Assembly: GCA_045614225.1 (NCBI GenBank)
Contig: JAZLCO010000060.1
Coordinates: 1-26,156 of the forward strand
DNA: 26,156 nt
DNA from: UBA9715 sp045614225
GTDB lineage: Bacteria; Actinomycetota; Coriobacteriia; Coriobacteriales; Eggerthellaceae
Direction: 5' to 3'
Shown here: piece by piece, positions 16,087 through 24,125 of the stretch
Numbering within the stretch: position 1 is the first letter of the stretch
How the letters are laid out: each line of letters starts with the position of its first letter
Notes under the pieces: generated by a model
Told to the model about the DNA's origin: nothing
Databases searched by the model: none
The model's input: only the letters and a program-made list of their open reading frames with translations
Program-made: the position numbers and the translations under genes

Positions 16087-16216
16087 CAACGACAACGCAC
16101 CTGACGGAATCGTGAATTCTGGGTAGTTGCGAAGCTTCTAAACAACGACAGCGCGCTTGACAGAACTGTGAAAAAGGCAGCTGCGGAGCTTTTTAGCAAC
16201 GACAGCACGTCTGGTG
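16087..16216 (+). repeat. Three ~55-bp repeats in the rho leader
   Basis: CAACGACA begins at 16087, 16143 and 16197 (periods 56 and 54), each preceded by an (T)TNAGCAA/AAACAA-type segment. Copies one and two are alike over most of their length (CAACGACARCGCRC, then TGAC-GAA-C-GTGAA, then G(C/T)TGCG-AGCTT); the third is truncated and leads into the rho ribosome-binding region. The whole 192-bp spacer between fsa and rho is built from these units. Confidence 0.7.
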
Positions 16217-16244
16217 GAACCAAAGAAGAAAGAGCAAAACGTAC

Positions 16245-18071
16245 ATGGCAGAAGAAACGCAGATGACTGAGACGGCCGAAGTCGAGGAGAAACCTCGCCG
16301 CAGGGCACGTCGAACCACGAAGGCGACCATCGCCGAGACAGCTCAGGAGTCGGCTGCTGAAGCAGCTCCCGCCGAGGAGGCTCCGAAGCCGCGTCGCACG
16401 CGCACGCGTAAGGTAGCAGTTGAGGCCGAAACCGCTCCCGATCAGGCGCCTGCCGCTCCGGCAGCTGCAGAGACGGCAGCCGAAGAGGCCCCGAAGCCCC
16501 GCCGCGGACGTCCGCGCAAAGTAGTTGTCGATGCGGCGAAGGCCGAAGCCGAGGCGCCCATGGCAGATGAGTCGAAGGCGGAAGCGTCGGCAAAGGCTGA
16601 TGAGGCTGCACCGGGCTCAAAGGAGCCGACGGCCGACAAGGCCGACAATGCTGAAAAGGCTGACAAAGCTGAGCAGCCCAAGCAACCCCAGCAGCAACCT
16701 CAGCAGCGCTACGGTCGCGAGCAGCGCAACCGCGAGCAGCGCAACAACCGTCACAACCGCCGCAACCGCCGTGATCGCGAGGTTGCGCCGTCGGTGACGA
16801 TGGAAGAGCTTGCTGCGCTGAAGGTCGCTGATTTGCGCGACCGCGCGGCCGAGCTCGAGCTTGATGTTACTGGCCTCAAGAAGGCCGAACTCGTCGAGGC
16901 TGTGTTCGCCGCCAGCGTCAAGGCTGAGGGCTTCCTCGAGGTCGAGGGCGTTCTCGACATCCTGTCTGACGGCTACGGCTTCCTGCGCACGACCAGCTAC
17001 CTGCCTGGCGAGTCCGACTGCTACGTCGGCACGTCGCTCATCAAGCGTAACGGCCTGCGCAAGGGCGATTACGTGTGCGGCACCACGCGCCCCGCACGTG
17101 AGAACGAGAAGTTTGCCGCCATCCAAAAGATCCAGACGGTCAACGGCAAGCCGCTCGAGGAAGTGGGCAACCGTCCGCGCTTTGCAGACCTCACACCGGT
17201 CTATCCCGAAGAACGCCTGGTCATGGAACACGGCAAGAACACCATCACCGCGCGCGTCATCGACCTGGTGGCACCTATCGGCAAAGGTCAGCGTGGCCTG
17301 ATCGTGTCGCCGCCGAAGGCCGGCAAGACCACCATCCTGAAGGATATCGCTGCGTCCATCAGCGCGAACAACCCCGAAGTGCATCTCATGTGCCTGCTCG
17401 TGGACGAACGTCCCGAGGAAGTTACCGACATGCAGCGCTCCATCAAGGGCGAGGTCATTTCCTCGACGTTCGACATGCCTGCCGACAACCACATCGCGGT
17501 TGCCGAGATGGTCATCGAGCGCGCTAAGCGACTCGTCGAATGCGGCGAGGACGTCGTGATCCTGCTCGACTCGATTACGCGCCTGGCGCGCGCCTACAAC
17601 CTGGCGCAGCCGGCGTCGGGTCGCGTGCTGTCCGGTGGCGTCGACTCCACGGCGCTCTATCCGCCCAAGCGGTTCCTCGGCGCGGCGCGCAACATCGAGA
17701 ACGGCGGTTCGCTCACGATCTTGGCATCGGCGCTCATCGAGACCGGCTCCAAGATGGATGAGGTCATCTTCGAGGAGTTCAAGGGCACGGGCAACATGGA
17801 GCTGCGACTCGACCGTGCGCTGGCCGACCGTCGCATCTTCCCGGCCATCGATCCGGTCACGTCGGGCACGCGCAAGGAAGACTTGCTGCTCGACCCGCAG
17901 ATGGCTCCGCTCATCTGGGCGGTCCGCCGCATCCTTGCCAACCTCAACAACACCGAGCGCGCGATGGACACGCTCATCAAGTCGCTTAAACAGACCGACG
18001 ACAACAACGAGTTCTTGCTGCGCACCGCCCGCAAGGCCCAGCACAGCAAGACTGAGACCCTTGAGTTCTAA
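16245..18071 (+). CDS. rho: Transcription termination factor Rho
   Basis: Rho is a hexameric RNA-dependent ATPase that pulls RNA and ends transcription. The 608-residue protein carries all core parts: Rho-N/SAP-like helices (MEELAALKVADLRDRAAELEL, about 186-222), cold-shock-like RNA-binding domain (about 229-305), Walker A P356-P-K-A-G-K361-T-T, Walker B V-I-L-L-D442-S, and the C-terminal motor. It is about 190 residues longer than the E. coli protein because of an N-terminal low-complexity extension with three basic clusters (K-P-R-R-R-A-R-R at 16-23, K-P-R-R-T-R-T-R-K at 48-56, K-P-R-R-G-R-P-R-K at 84-92) set in Ala/Glu linkers, followed by a Q/R/N-rich stretch (about 145-180). Such extensions are known in actinobacterial Rho. 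The start ATG 16245 has only a weak AGAAAGAG upstream, and the leader is repetitive, which may reflect autoregulation (inference). Confidence 0.97.
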   Translation: MAEETQMTETAEVEEKPRRRARRTTKATIAETAQESAAEAAPAEEAPKPRRTRTRKVAVEAETAPDQAPAAPAAAETAAEEAPKPRRGRPRKVVVDAAKAEAEAPMADESKAEASAKADEAAPGSKEPTADKADNAEKADKAEQPKQPQQQPQQRYGREQRNREQRNNRHNRRNRRDREVAPSVTMEELAALKVADLRDRAAELELDVTGLKKAELVEAVFAASVKAEGFLEVEGVLDILSDGYGFLRTTSYLPGESDCYVGTSLIKRNGLRKGDYVCGTTRPARENEKFAAIQKIQTVNGKPLEEVGNRPRFADLTPVYPEERLVMEHGKNTITARVIDLVAPIGKGQRGLIVSPPKAGKTTILKDIAASISANNPEVHLMCLLVDERPEEVTDMQRSIKGEVISSTFDMPADNHIAVAEMVIERAKRLVECGEDVVILLDSITRLARAYNLAQPASGRVLSGGVDSTALYPPKRFLGAARNIENGGSLTILASALIETGSKMDEVIFEEFKGTGNMELRLDRALADRRIFPAIDPVTSGTRKEDLLLDPQMAPLIWAVRRILANLNNTERAMDTLIKSLKQTDDNNEFLLRTARKAQHSKTETLEF

Positions 18072-18130
18072 TGCGCGTAAAAGGGATAGCCCTCTTACAC
18101 ACGTGACGAGAAAGGGAAGTGGGGAACCAC

Positions 18131-19414
18131 ATGCCGACCGACAACAACTATTGGGGAAATCCGCAGGGCCAGCCGTTGCAGCAGCCTGCGTCGCAATCCG
18201 AGCAGCAGCCCCCGTCGCAGCCGCAGTCTGCGCAGCAGCCCGAGCGACAATCAGAGCCCACACAGCAGTCTGAGTCGCAGTTTGCGCAACAGCAGCAGCA
18301 GCCCGAGCAGCAGCAATCTGCGCAGCAATGGCAGCAACCTCAACCTGAGCAGCAGCAACAGCAGCCCGCTCAACAGTGGCAACCGCAGCCTGCACAGCAG
18401 CCCGCTCAACAGTGGCAGCAGGCAGCGGGCTACGCAGCGCCTGCAGTTTCACCTGCAGCTCCGTACCAAACACCGGCCGCCCAGCCGCAGAAATCGCGTG
18501 GCTGGATCGTGGCCATCGTCGTGATCGTCTGCCTCTTCCTGCTGTCGGCGTTCGCCATCAAGTCGTGCACCGACACCATGAGCTCGTTCACTTCGCTCGG
18601 CCCGTCGTTCAACTCGAGTGGTTACGAGCAGCTCACGGAGGACGCTATCGCAATCATCGACATCGACGGCACCATCCAATACGATGGCAGCGCGTGCAGC
18701 CCCGAGGGGCTCAAGGAGCTTCTCGACGAGGCAGAGGCCGACGACCACATCAAGGGTGTCGTGCTGCGTGTGAACTCGGGCGGCGGCACAGCGACTGCAG
18801 GCGAGGAAATGGCGCTGTATGTTCGCGAGTTCTCGAAGCCCGTCGTGGTGTCGAGCGCAGCGATCAACGCGAGCGCCGCATACGAGATCTCGTCTCAGGC
18901 CGATTACATCTACGTTGTGAAATCGACCGAGATCGGCGCCATCGGCACGGCCATGGAAGTCATGGACCTTTCTGGTCTGCTCGGGATGCTCGGCGTGAAC
19001 ATGGACACCATCACCTCGGCCGACCAGAAGGACTCGTCCTATGGCTACCGCCCGCTGACCGATGAAGAGCGCGCGTACTACCAGCAGATGGTCGACGACA
19101 TCAACGCTGTGTTCATCGACAACGTGGCTGAAGGCCGCGGAATGACGAAAGACGAGGTCACGGCCCTTGCGACGGGCATGCCGTTCACAGGTGTGACCGC
19201 CGTCGAGAACGGTCTGGCAGATGCGATTGGCACGCGCGAGGATGCCATCGACAAGTGCGCCGAGCTGGCCGGCATCACCAACTATACAACGACAAACCTG
19301 TATTTCTCAGAGTACGATCTTTCGAGCTTGGCCTACCTGCTTGGCAAGGACAACTCCAGCACCGACGAAATTGCCAAGCTCTTGGAGGCAGCAAAGAATG
19401 GCAACATCAAATAG
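18131..19414 (+). CDS. sppA: Signal peptide peptidase SppA-like serine protease (S49)
   Basis: The 427-residue product has a Gln/Pro/Ser-rich cytoplasmic N-terminus (about 1-120), one transmembrane helix (G124-W-I-V-A-I-V-V-I-V-C-L-F-L-L, to about 143) and an extracellular S49 domain. S49 proteases degrade cleaved signal peptides within the membrane using a Ser/Lys dyad. The region L-R-V-N-S-G-G-G-T-A-T-A-G-E-E matches the family. The catalytic Ser is S248 in N-A-S-A-A-Y, where most members have A-A-S-G-G-Y, and K300 in D-Q-K-D-S-S-Y-G sits where the general-base Lys is expected. ATG 18131 is preferred to GTG 18119 because GGGG is 6 bases upstream. The gene overlaps the next one by 17 bp, indicating a shared transcript and possible translational coupling. 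Confidence 0.88.
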   Translation: MPTDNNYWGNPQGQPLQQPASQSEQQPPSQPQSAQQPERQSEPTQQSESQFAQQQQQPEQQQSAQQWQQPQPEQQQQQPAQQWQPQPAQQPAQQWQQAAGYAAPAVSPAAPYQTPAAQPQKSRGWIVAIVVIVCLFLLSAFAIKSCTDTMSSFTSLGPSFNSSGYEQLTEDAIAIIDIDGTIQYDGSACSPEGLKELLDEAEADDHIKGVVLRVNSGGGTATAGEEMALYVREFSKPVVVSSAAINASAAYEISSQADYIYVVKSTEIGAIGTAMEVMDLSGLLGMLGVNMDTITSADQKDSSYGYRPLTDEERAYYQQMVDDINAVFIDNVAEGRGMTKDEVTALATGMPFTGVTAVENGLADAIGTREDAIDKCAELAGITNYTTTNLYFSEYDLSSLAYLLGKDNSSTDEIAKLLEAAKNGNIK

Positions 19415-21383
19415 TTTCGAACGTCAACAGTGGCCCGCGCGCGCGGTCGTCACGGCAGGCATGCCGTATGGCAACAAGCCCCTGCATTTCGGCCACATCG
19501 CCGGCGTGTTTGTGCCGGCTGACTGCTACGCGCGTTTCCTGCGCGACCGCATCGGTTTCGACAACGTGCGCTTCATCAGTGGCACCGACTGCTTCGGTTC
19601 GCCCATCGACGAGGGCTATCGCAAGCTCGTCGAATCGGGCGAATTCGACGGCACCATCGCCGAGTACGTGCAGCGCAACCACGATGCCCAGAAGGCTACG
19701 CTTGATGCGTACGACATCTCCCTTTCTATATATGAAGGTTCGGGCATCGGCCATGCGGGCGAGTGCCAGCAGCTGGTATCTGAGAACCTGATCCGTCGCT
19801 TGCACGAGAACGGTTTCTTGCACAAGCGCTCTACGCTGCAGTTCTACGACGCCGAGGCTGGCATCTACCTGAACGGTCGTCAGGTCACGGGTCGTTGCCC
19901 TGTACAGGGCTGCAAATCCGACCAGGCATACGCTGACGAATGCAGCCTTGGCCACAGCTACGCTCCCGAGGACTTGATCGCGCCGAAGTCGTCGGTCACG
20001 GGCGCGGTGCCCGAGATGCGTCCGGTCGACAACTGGTACTTCGATCTGCCGGCGTTCCGCGACTTCCTGCGTGAGCACGTGGCCGCGCTTGCCGAGGACC
20101 CGAACATCCGCGCCATCGTTCCGCAGACTTGCGGCGAGTTTTTGGGCGCGCCTATCATTTACGTCAAGAACGACGAGCGCGAGCTGTTCGACGGCATCGC
20201 GGCTGAGCTGCCGGCGCACACCGTGCGCGAGCCCGAGAAGGGGAAGGCCAGCTTCGAGGTCGAGTTCGAGACGATCGATGACCGCGACATCGCGCGCGAC
20301 ATCATGCGCCGCGCGGGCCTGCGCTTCCGCACCGGCAAGGCGCTCGTGCCGTTCCGCATCACCGGCAACATCGAGTGGGGCGTGAAAGCCCCGGTCATCG
20401 ACGACGTCGAGGGACTCACCGTGTGGTGCTGGCCCGAGAGCCTGTGGGCGCCCATCTCGTTCACGATGGCCGCCAACGATGCGCTCGGCCTGCCCGAGGG
20501 CAGCTGGCGCGATTTCTGGTGCGATGAGGCCGCCGAGGTCTACCAGTTCATTGGTCAGGACAACCTGTATTTCTACGGTGTGGTGCAGCCGGCTCTCTGG
20601 GAGGCGCTGCGTCCCGGCGACATCTTCTTCCACGAGTCCACCGACCGCCCGCTCAAGCAGACGCGCCTTATCGCGAACTACCACGTGCTGTTGGGCAACA
20701 AGAAAGCTTCGTCGTCGGGTGCGGTCAAACCGCCCACGGCTGATGAGCTGCTCGAGCATTATACGGTCGCACAGCTGCGCTCGCACTTCCTGGCGCTCGG
20801 CCTTGGTCAGAAGTCGGTCGGCTTCAAGCCGAAGGCGTTCGACCCCGACCCCGCCGTCCGCGAGGACACGCGCGTGGCCGACCCCGCGCTCAAGGAGTCG
20901 AAGCTGCTCTCCAACGTGTTCAATCGCCTGGCGCGCAGCGTGCTTTACGAGGCCAAGAAGAACTTCGATTGCGCCATTCCAACGTGCGCCCCGACGCCTT
21001 CGGTTGTCGAGCGCGCACATCAGGCGCTGGCCGACTACGACCGCACGATGAAGAAGGCCGAGCTGCACACGATCATGACGATCTGCGACGAGTTCATCCG
21101 CTTCGCCAACAAGACGTGGGCTGATGGCGTGTCGGCAGCTGACGCTGCGGACGATGCCCAGGCGCGTCGCCAGGTGCTTGCCGATGCCGCGTATCTGCTG
21201 TGGGTCTGCACGCTCATGATGCATCCAATCGTGCCCGCTGGTTGCGAGGACATCTGCGAGAAGCTTCAGTTCGACTCCGAGAAGTTCTTCACGTGGGAAA
21301 ACGACTTCAACTCGCTTGCCGAGCTCGACGCTGCCGCCGAGCACGTGGTCGCCGAGCTTCCCCCGCGCTACGACTTCTTCTAG
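19398..21383 (+). CDS. metG: Methionyl-tRNA synthetase-like class I ligase, divergent
   Basis: The 661-residue product resembles MetRS of the E. coli type: A-G-M-P-Y-G-N-K near the N-terminus, the HIGH motif as H30-F-G-H33, a zinc-binding insertion (C167-P-V-Q-G-C172 ... C182-S-L-G-H186), and F-I-G-Q-D-N-L-Y-F before the second half. It would charge tRNA-Met with methionine in the cytoplasm. Several signature sites are altered. The KMSKS loop reads K435-K-A-S-S-S440-G, the residue aligned with E. coli His301 is Y393, and the fourth zinc ligand is His instead of Cys. There is no C-terminal EMAP-like tRNA-binding domain. It may therefore be a divergent MetRS clade or a paralogue with another substrate. 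ATG 19398 overlaps sppA by 17 bp and has GGAGG at 9 bases, so the start is firm. Confidence 0.8.
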   Translation: MATSNSFERQQWPARAVVTAGMPYGNKPLHFGHIAGVFVPADCYARFLRDRIGFDNVRFISGTDCFGSPIDEGYRKLVESGEFDGTIAEYVQRNHDAQKATLDAYDISLSIYEGSGIGHAGECQQLVSENLIRRLHENGFLHKRSTLQFYDAEAGIYLNGRQVTGRCPVQGCKSDQAYADECSLGHSYAPEDLIAPKSSVTGAVPEMRPVDNWYFDLPAFRDFLREHVAALAEDPNIRAIVPQTCGEFLGAPIIYVKNDERELFDGIAAELPAHTVREPEKGKASFEVEFETIDDRDIARDIMRRAGLRFRTGKALVPFRITGNIEWGVKAPVIDDVEGLTVWCWPESLWAPISFTMAANDALGLPEGSWRDFWCDEAAEVYQFIGQDNLYFYGVVQPALWEALRPGDIFFHESTDRPLKQTRLIANYHVLLGNKKASSSGAVKPPTADELLEHYTVAQLRSHFLALGLGQKSVGFKPKAFDPDPAVREDTRVADPALKESKLLSNVFNRLARSVLYEAKKNFDCAIPTCAPTPSVVERAHQALADYDRTMKKAELHTIMTICDEFIRFANKTWADGVSAADAADDAQARRQVLADAAYLLWVCTLMMHPIVPAGCEDICEKLQFDSEKFFTWENDFNSLAELDAAAEHVVAELPPRYDFF

Positions 21384-21390
21384 TTGATGC

Positions 21391-21527
21391 AATACAATTG
21401 CTGAGGAATGCCGCGCGGACGAGAGGTGCAGCCGCTTGCGCAGGCACTGTATATGAATATATAGGTTAGCCGAGCAGCTGTAGGCAAACCTCTCGTCCGC
21501 GCGGCATTCCGTAGCGAATCGCGTATT
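21391..21527. repeat. Long intergenic hairpin element 1 with conserved core
   Basis: A perfect 23-bp inverted repeat (21405-21427 with 21488-21510, beginning GGAATGCCGCGCGG) encloses a 60-base interior carrying TTGCGCAGGCACT (21436-21448) and TATAGGTTAGCCGAG (21460-21474), separated by a small hairpin (CTGTATA/TATATAG). An inner stem CAGCCGC/GCAGCTG (21429-21435 with 21474-21480) has one C-A mismatch on the plus strand, which is G-U on the minus strand. Weaker outer pairing (ATTGCT with AGC-G-AAT; AATAC with GTATT) extends the element to about 21391-21527. The same two core sequences recur at 24154-24262. The spacer from 21528 to the NlpC gene at 21679 holds no gene. Confidence 0.8.
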
Positions 21528-21678
21528 TCAGGAAATCACCGCTCAGTTTACATAATGCGAGGTGAGAGGGTTAAATATGCCTCCGTGAAGCCTAATTGGC
21601 ATGGTTTGACCGCAGGGTCTTCACAATTGAGTGGTAGGCTATTTCACTGTGTGAACCGGAAACGGAGGAATTCACGTT

Positions 21679-22773
21679 ATGAAGTCTATTTCGCAACTGC
21701 GTTTTGCACCTGCCCTGGTCGCAGCGGCAATCGTCGCAATCATCGCCTTGGCAGGCACCCTTTACGTACAACCCGCCCATGCTGTCAGCGCTGCCGAGAT
21801 GCAGGCTGAGGCTCAGGCTGTCCTCGACGAGCTCGCGGCCATGCAGGTCACGCTCGATGAGGCATCCGAGCGCTATTTCGCCTGCCTGCAGGAATATCAG
21901 GCAGCCGTCGAGAAGCGCGATGCAGCTCAGGCAGAAGTTGACCAGCTCACTGCTGAGATCGGCGAGATCCAGGATCGTCTGGGCGGCCGTGCTCGTGAGA
22001 TGTACCGCAACGGCTCTTCGACGTTCGTCGACCTGCTGCTCGGCGCCACGACGTTCGAGGAGTTCACGCAGAGTTGGGACATGCTCAACCGCCTGAACGA
22101 GGACGACGCCACGCTTTCGGCTCGTGCCCGTGACCTGCGTGCGCAGGCCGAGGAGAAGAAGGCCGAGTATGGCGAACAGGCTGCCATTGCCGACGAAAAG
22201 TCGCGTGAAGCTGGCGCTGCAATGGAAGAAGCCGCATTGCTCGTCGAGCAAATGCAGGCTACCTATGACGCGTTGAGCGCCGAGGCTCAGGCTCTGTACG
22301 CTGCCGAGCAAGCCGCCGCTTATGCTGCTGCTGCCGCTCCGGCTGAGGGCGGTTACGTCAACGATGACGGTACGGTCACCGACATCCAGACCGGCCAGGT
22401 CTACGCTTCGAGCGCCGAGTACGTTTCCGCAACCGGCAACGCTGTTGTCGACCGCGCCCGCGCCATGATCGGCTCGAACTACGTTTGGGGCGGCGTTGGC
22501 GGTGCTGACGGCGGCTTCGACTGCTCTGGTCTGGTCAGCTACGCGCTTACCGGCTCGAACACGCGCCTTGGCAACACGACGACGTTCATGGGCTGGAACG
22601 AGACCTCGAATCCGCAGGTCGGCGACGTAGCCGTGAACTCGTACCACACCGGCATCGTCTCGCGCATCGAGGATGACGGCACCGTGTGGGTCGTTCACGC
22701 CATCAACGAGTCGCAGGGCGTGCAGGAGACTCCGCTGGCAACGTACGGCGAGTACAAGTTCGTCACCTACTAA
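21679..22773 (+). CDS. Secreted NlpC/P60 peptidoglycan hydrolase with coiled coil
   Basis: The 364-residue product begins with a signal peptide (MKSISQLRFAPALVAAAIVA ... YVQPAHA, cleavage after about residue 35), followed by a long Ala/Glu-rich coiled-coil region (about 36-215) and a linker, then an NlpC/P60 cysteine peptidase domain (about 255-364). The catalytic Cys is C282 in F-D-C-S-G-L-V, the His is H323 in Y-H-T-G-I-V, and H340 in V-V-H-A-I-N follows. This is the architecture of RipA/CwlO-type D,L-endopeptidases that cut stem peptides during growth and division. The Shine-Dalgarno GGAGG (21664-21668) decides the ATG at 21679. The gene ends before an intrinsic terminator and is probably transcribed alone. 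Confidence 0.9.
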   Translation: MKSISQLRFAPALVAAAIVAIIALAGTLYVQPAHAVSAAEMQAEAQAVLDELAAMQVTLDEASERYFACLQEYQAAVEKRDAAQAEVDQLTAEIGEIQDRLGGRAREMYRNGSSTFVDLLLGATTFEEFTQSWDMLNRLNEDDATLSARARDLRAQAEEKKAEYGEQAAIADEKSREAGAAMEEAALLVEQMQATYDALSAEAQALYAAEQAAAYAAAAAPAEGGYVNDDGTVTDIQTGQVYASSAEYVSATGNAVVDRARAMIGSNYVWGGVGGADGGFDCSGLVSYALTGSNTRLGNTTTFMGWNETSNPQVGDVAVNSYHTGIVSRIEDDGTVWVVHAINESQGVQETPLATYGEYKFVTY

Positions 22774-22804
22774 TCCGTTGCTCTAGGCAATGTTTGAAAC
22801 TCGG

Positions 22805-22838
22805 GCGCATCGGTGGTTTCCGCCGATGCGCTTTTCTT
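22805..22838 (+). terminator. Rho-independent terminator
   Basis: A GCGCATCGGTGG stem, TTT loop and CCGCCGATGCGC (one G-T pair), followed by TTTTCTT, sits 31 bases after the NlpC/P60 stop and before rnhA. Confidence 0.85.
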
Positions 22839-22861
22839 AGCGTCGACATGATGGGAACGAC

Positions 22862-23341
22862 ATGAACGTCGAATTGTATTCAGATGGCTCGTCTCGAGGA
22901 AACCCCGGTCCGGGTGGCTATGGCACACTGCTGCGCTACACAGCGCCGTCGGGCAACGTGCATGAGCGCGAATTCTCGCAGGGTTACGCTGAGACCACGA
23001 ACAACCGCATGGAACTCTTGGGCGCAATCGTCGGTTTCGAGGCACTCAACCGTCCGTGCCATGTTGATTTCTATTCCGACTCGCAATACGTGATTAAGGC
23101 CTTCACCGACAACTGGATCGATGGTTGGATTCGCCGTGGATGGAAGAACGCGCAGAAGCAACCCGTCAAGAACGTTGACCTGTGGAAGCGTCTCATCTCA
23201 GCAGTTGAGCCGCACGATGTCGCATTCCATTGGGTGCGCGGCCATGCGGGTCATCCCGAGAACGAACGCTGTGACGAGCTCGCCACAACCGCAGCCGATG
23301 GGGAAGACCTGTTGGTTGATGAGGGTTTTACGGGCGAATGA
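22862..23341 (+). CDS. rnhA: Ribonuclease HI
   Basis: RNase HI cleaves the RNA strand of RNA-DNA hybrids, for example primer remnants and R-loops. The 159-residue product has the four conserved acidic residues: D8 in Y-S-D-G-S-S-R-G-N-P-G-P-G-G, E51 in N-N-R-M-E-L, D73 in Y-S-D-S-Q-Y-V and D138 in N-E-R-C-D-E-L-A, plus H128 in W-V-R-G-H-A-G-H. The basic handle region (W-I-R-R-G-W-K-N-A-Q-K-Q-P-V-K-N) is also present. Length is normal for the family (about 155). The start at ATG 22862 fits the family N-terminus; the upstream GATGGGAACG is a weak ribosome-binding site. It is transcribed toward engB on the other strand. Confidence 0.95.
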   Translation: MNVELYSDGSSRGNPGPGGYGTLLRYTAPSGNVHEREFSQGYAETTNNRMELLGAIVGFEALNRPCHVDFYSDSQYVIKAFTDNWIDGWIRRGWKNAQKQPVKNVDLWKRLISAVEPHDVAFHWVRGHAGHPENERCDELATTAADGEDLLVDEGFTGE

Positions 23342-23405
23342 GTCAAAGGGACAGCTCCAATGACTCATTATCAAAGTGGGCCAAAGGGACAGTCCCTTTG
23401 GCCCA
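23337..23405. terminator. Two hairpins of the CAAAGGGACAG family between convergent genes
   Basis: The first stem pairs AATGAGTCA (23337-23345, overlapping the rnhA stop codon) with TGACTCATT (23361-23369). The second is a perfect 29-base palindrome with one unpaired central A (23377-23405, TGGGCCAAAGGGAC / GTCCCTTTGGCCCA). Both contain CAAAGGGACAG. They lie between the convergent rnhA and engB, so they may act as a bidirectional terminator; neither is followed by a long T-tract. The motif is also a widespread intergenic repeat type (knowledge-based, not checked here). Confidence 0.6.
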
Positions 23406-23438
23406 TTCGTAGTCATAGAGTTTTCAAATTGTCTCGCT

Positions 23439-24023
23439 TTATCTGACGAACCGCTCGATCTCGCGGCGTAGGTCTTCGATGCCATCGCCCTTCAACGACG
23501 AGGTGATTACCATGGGTGTGTCGTCGCCGATGCCAAGCTGGCGTTTGATGGCTGCACGCTGCTGGTTGCATTTCGATTTCGAGAGCTTGTCACCCTTCGT
23601 GAGGATGATCATGTAAGGCAGTTCGGCTTCCTGCAAGAACCCGACCATGTTCTCGTCAAGCTCGCTTGCGGGGTGGCGCACGTCAATCAGCGAACACACG
23701 AGCGCGAAGTTGCGGTCCTGGTTGAAATAACCTTCGATGAGCTCCGCCCAGCGATCGCGTTCGGAATGCGACACCTGGGCATATCCGTATCCAGGCAGGT
23801 CGACCAAGTAGGCGTCGCCGGCTGTGAAGAAGTTGATGGTCGCCGTCTTGCCCGGCTTCTGCGACACGCGCGCAAGGTTCTTTTGGCCGACCAGCTTGTT
23901 CAACAGCGACGATTTCCCTACGTTAGAGCGCCCAGCAAAGGCAATCTCGGGAAGGGTTGACTCGGGCAGTTGCGCCGAGGTGCCGTACGAGCGGTCGTAT
24001 TGGACGTTGCGGAAGTTGATCAT
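23439..24023 (-). CDS. engB: Ribosome biogenesis GTPase EngB/YsxC/YihA
   Basis: This TRAFAC GTPase is needed for large ribosomal subunit assembly. The 194-residue product has all G motifs: G1 G31-R-S-N-V-G-K37-S-S, G3 D75-L-P-G-Y-G, G4 T142-K-G-D145 and G5 S175-S-L-K, and the family hallmark P-G-K-T-A-T-I-N-F between G1 and G3. Length is typical (about 195-200). ATG 24023 is supported by GAGGA about 8 bases upstream on the minus strand. It faces rnhA tail to tail and is divergent from rpsB; the shared upstream region (24024-24424) contains long hairpin element 2 and the rpsB leader. Confidence 0.95.
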   Translation of the reverse strand: MINFRNVQYDRSYGTSAQLPESTLPEIAFAGRSNVGKSSLLNKLVGQKNLARVSQKPGKTATINFFTAGDAYLVDLPGYGYAQVSHSERDRWAELIEGYFNQDRNFALVCSLIDVRHPASELDENMVGFLQEAELPYMIILTKGDKLSKSKCNQQRAAIKRQLGIGDDTPMVITSSLKGDGIEDLRREIERFVR

Positions 24024-24125
24024 AAGGAAGTCCTCATCGAGTTCATGTTGAGTGCGAATGTGTGCATTCTAGCAGATACGCGCTCCAAGCACTTTCAGCG
24101 CCCGTGAGGACATGCATCCTCTTAC

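Noticed and set aside
16617..18473. 618-codon minus-strand open frame opposite rho
   Set aside because: Shadow of the GC-rich rho and sppA genes; no family pattern.
19407..21392. 661-codon minus-strand open frame opposite the MetRS-like gene
   Set aside because: Shadow frame; the plus strand has clear synthetase motifs and a firm start.
21405..21510. Integron attC site
   Set aside because: In attC the conserved parts are at the outer ends and the centre varies; here it is the reverse, and no integrase or cassette is nearby.
21528..21678. c-di-AMP riboswitch before the NlpC/P60 gene
   Set aside because: Such riboswitches often precede cell-wall hydrolase genes, but the conserved sequence blocks were not found in the spacer.
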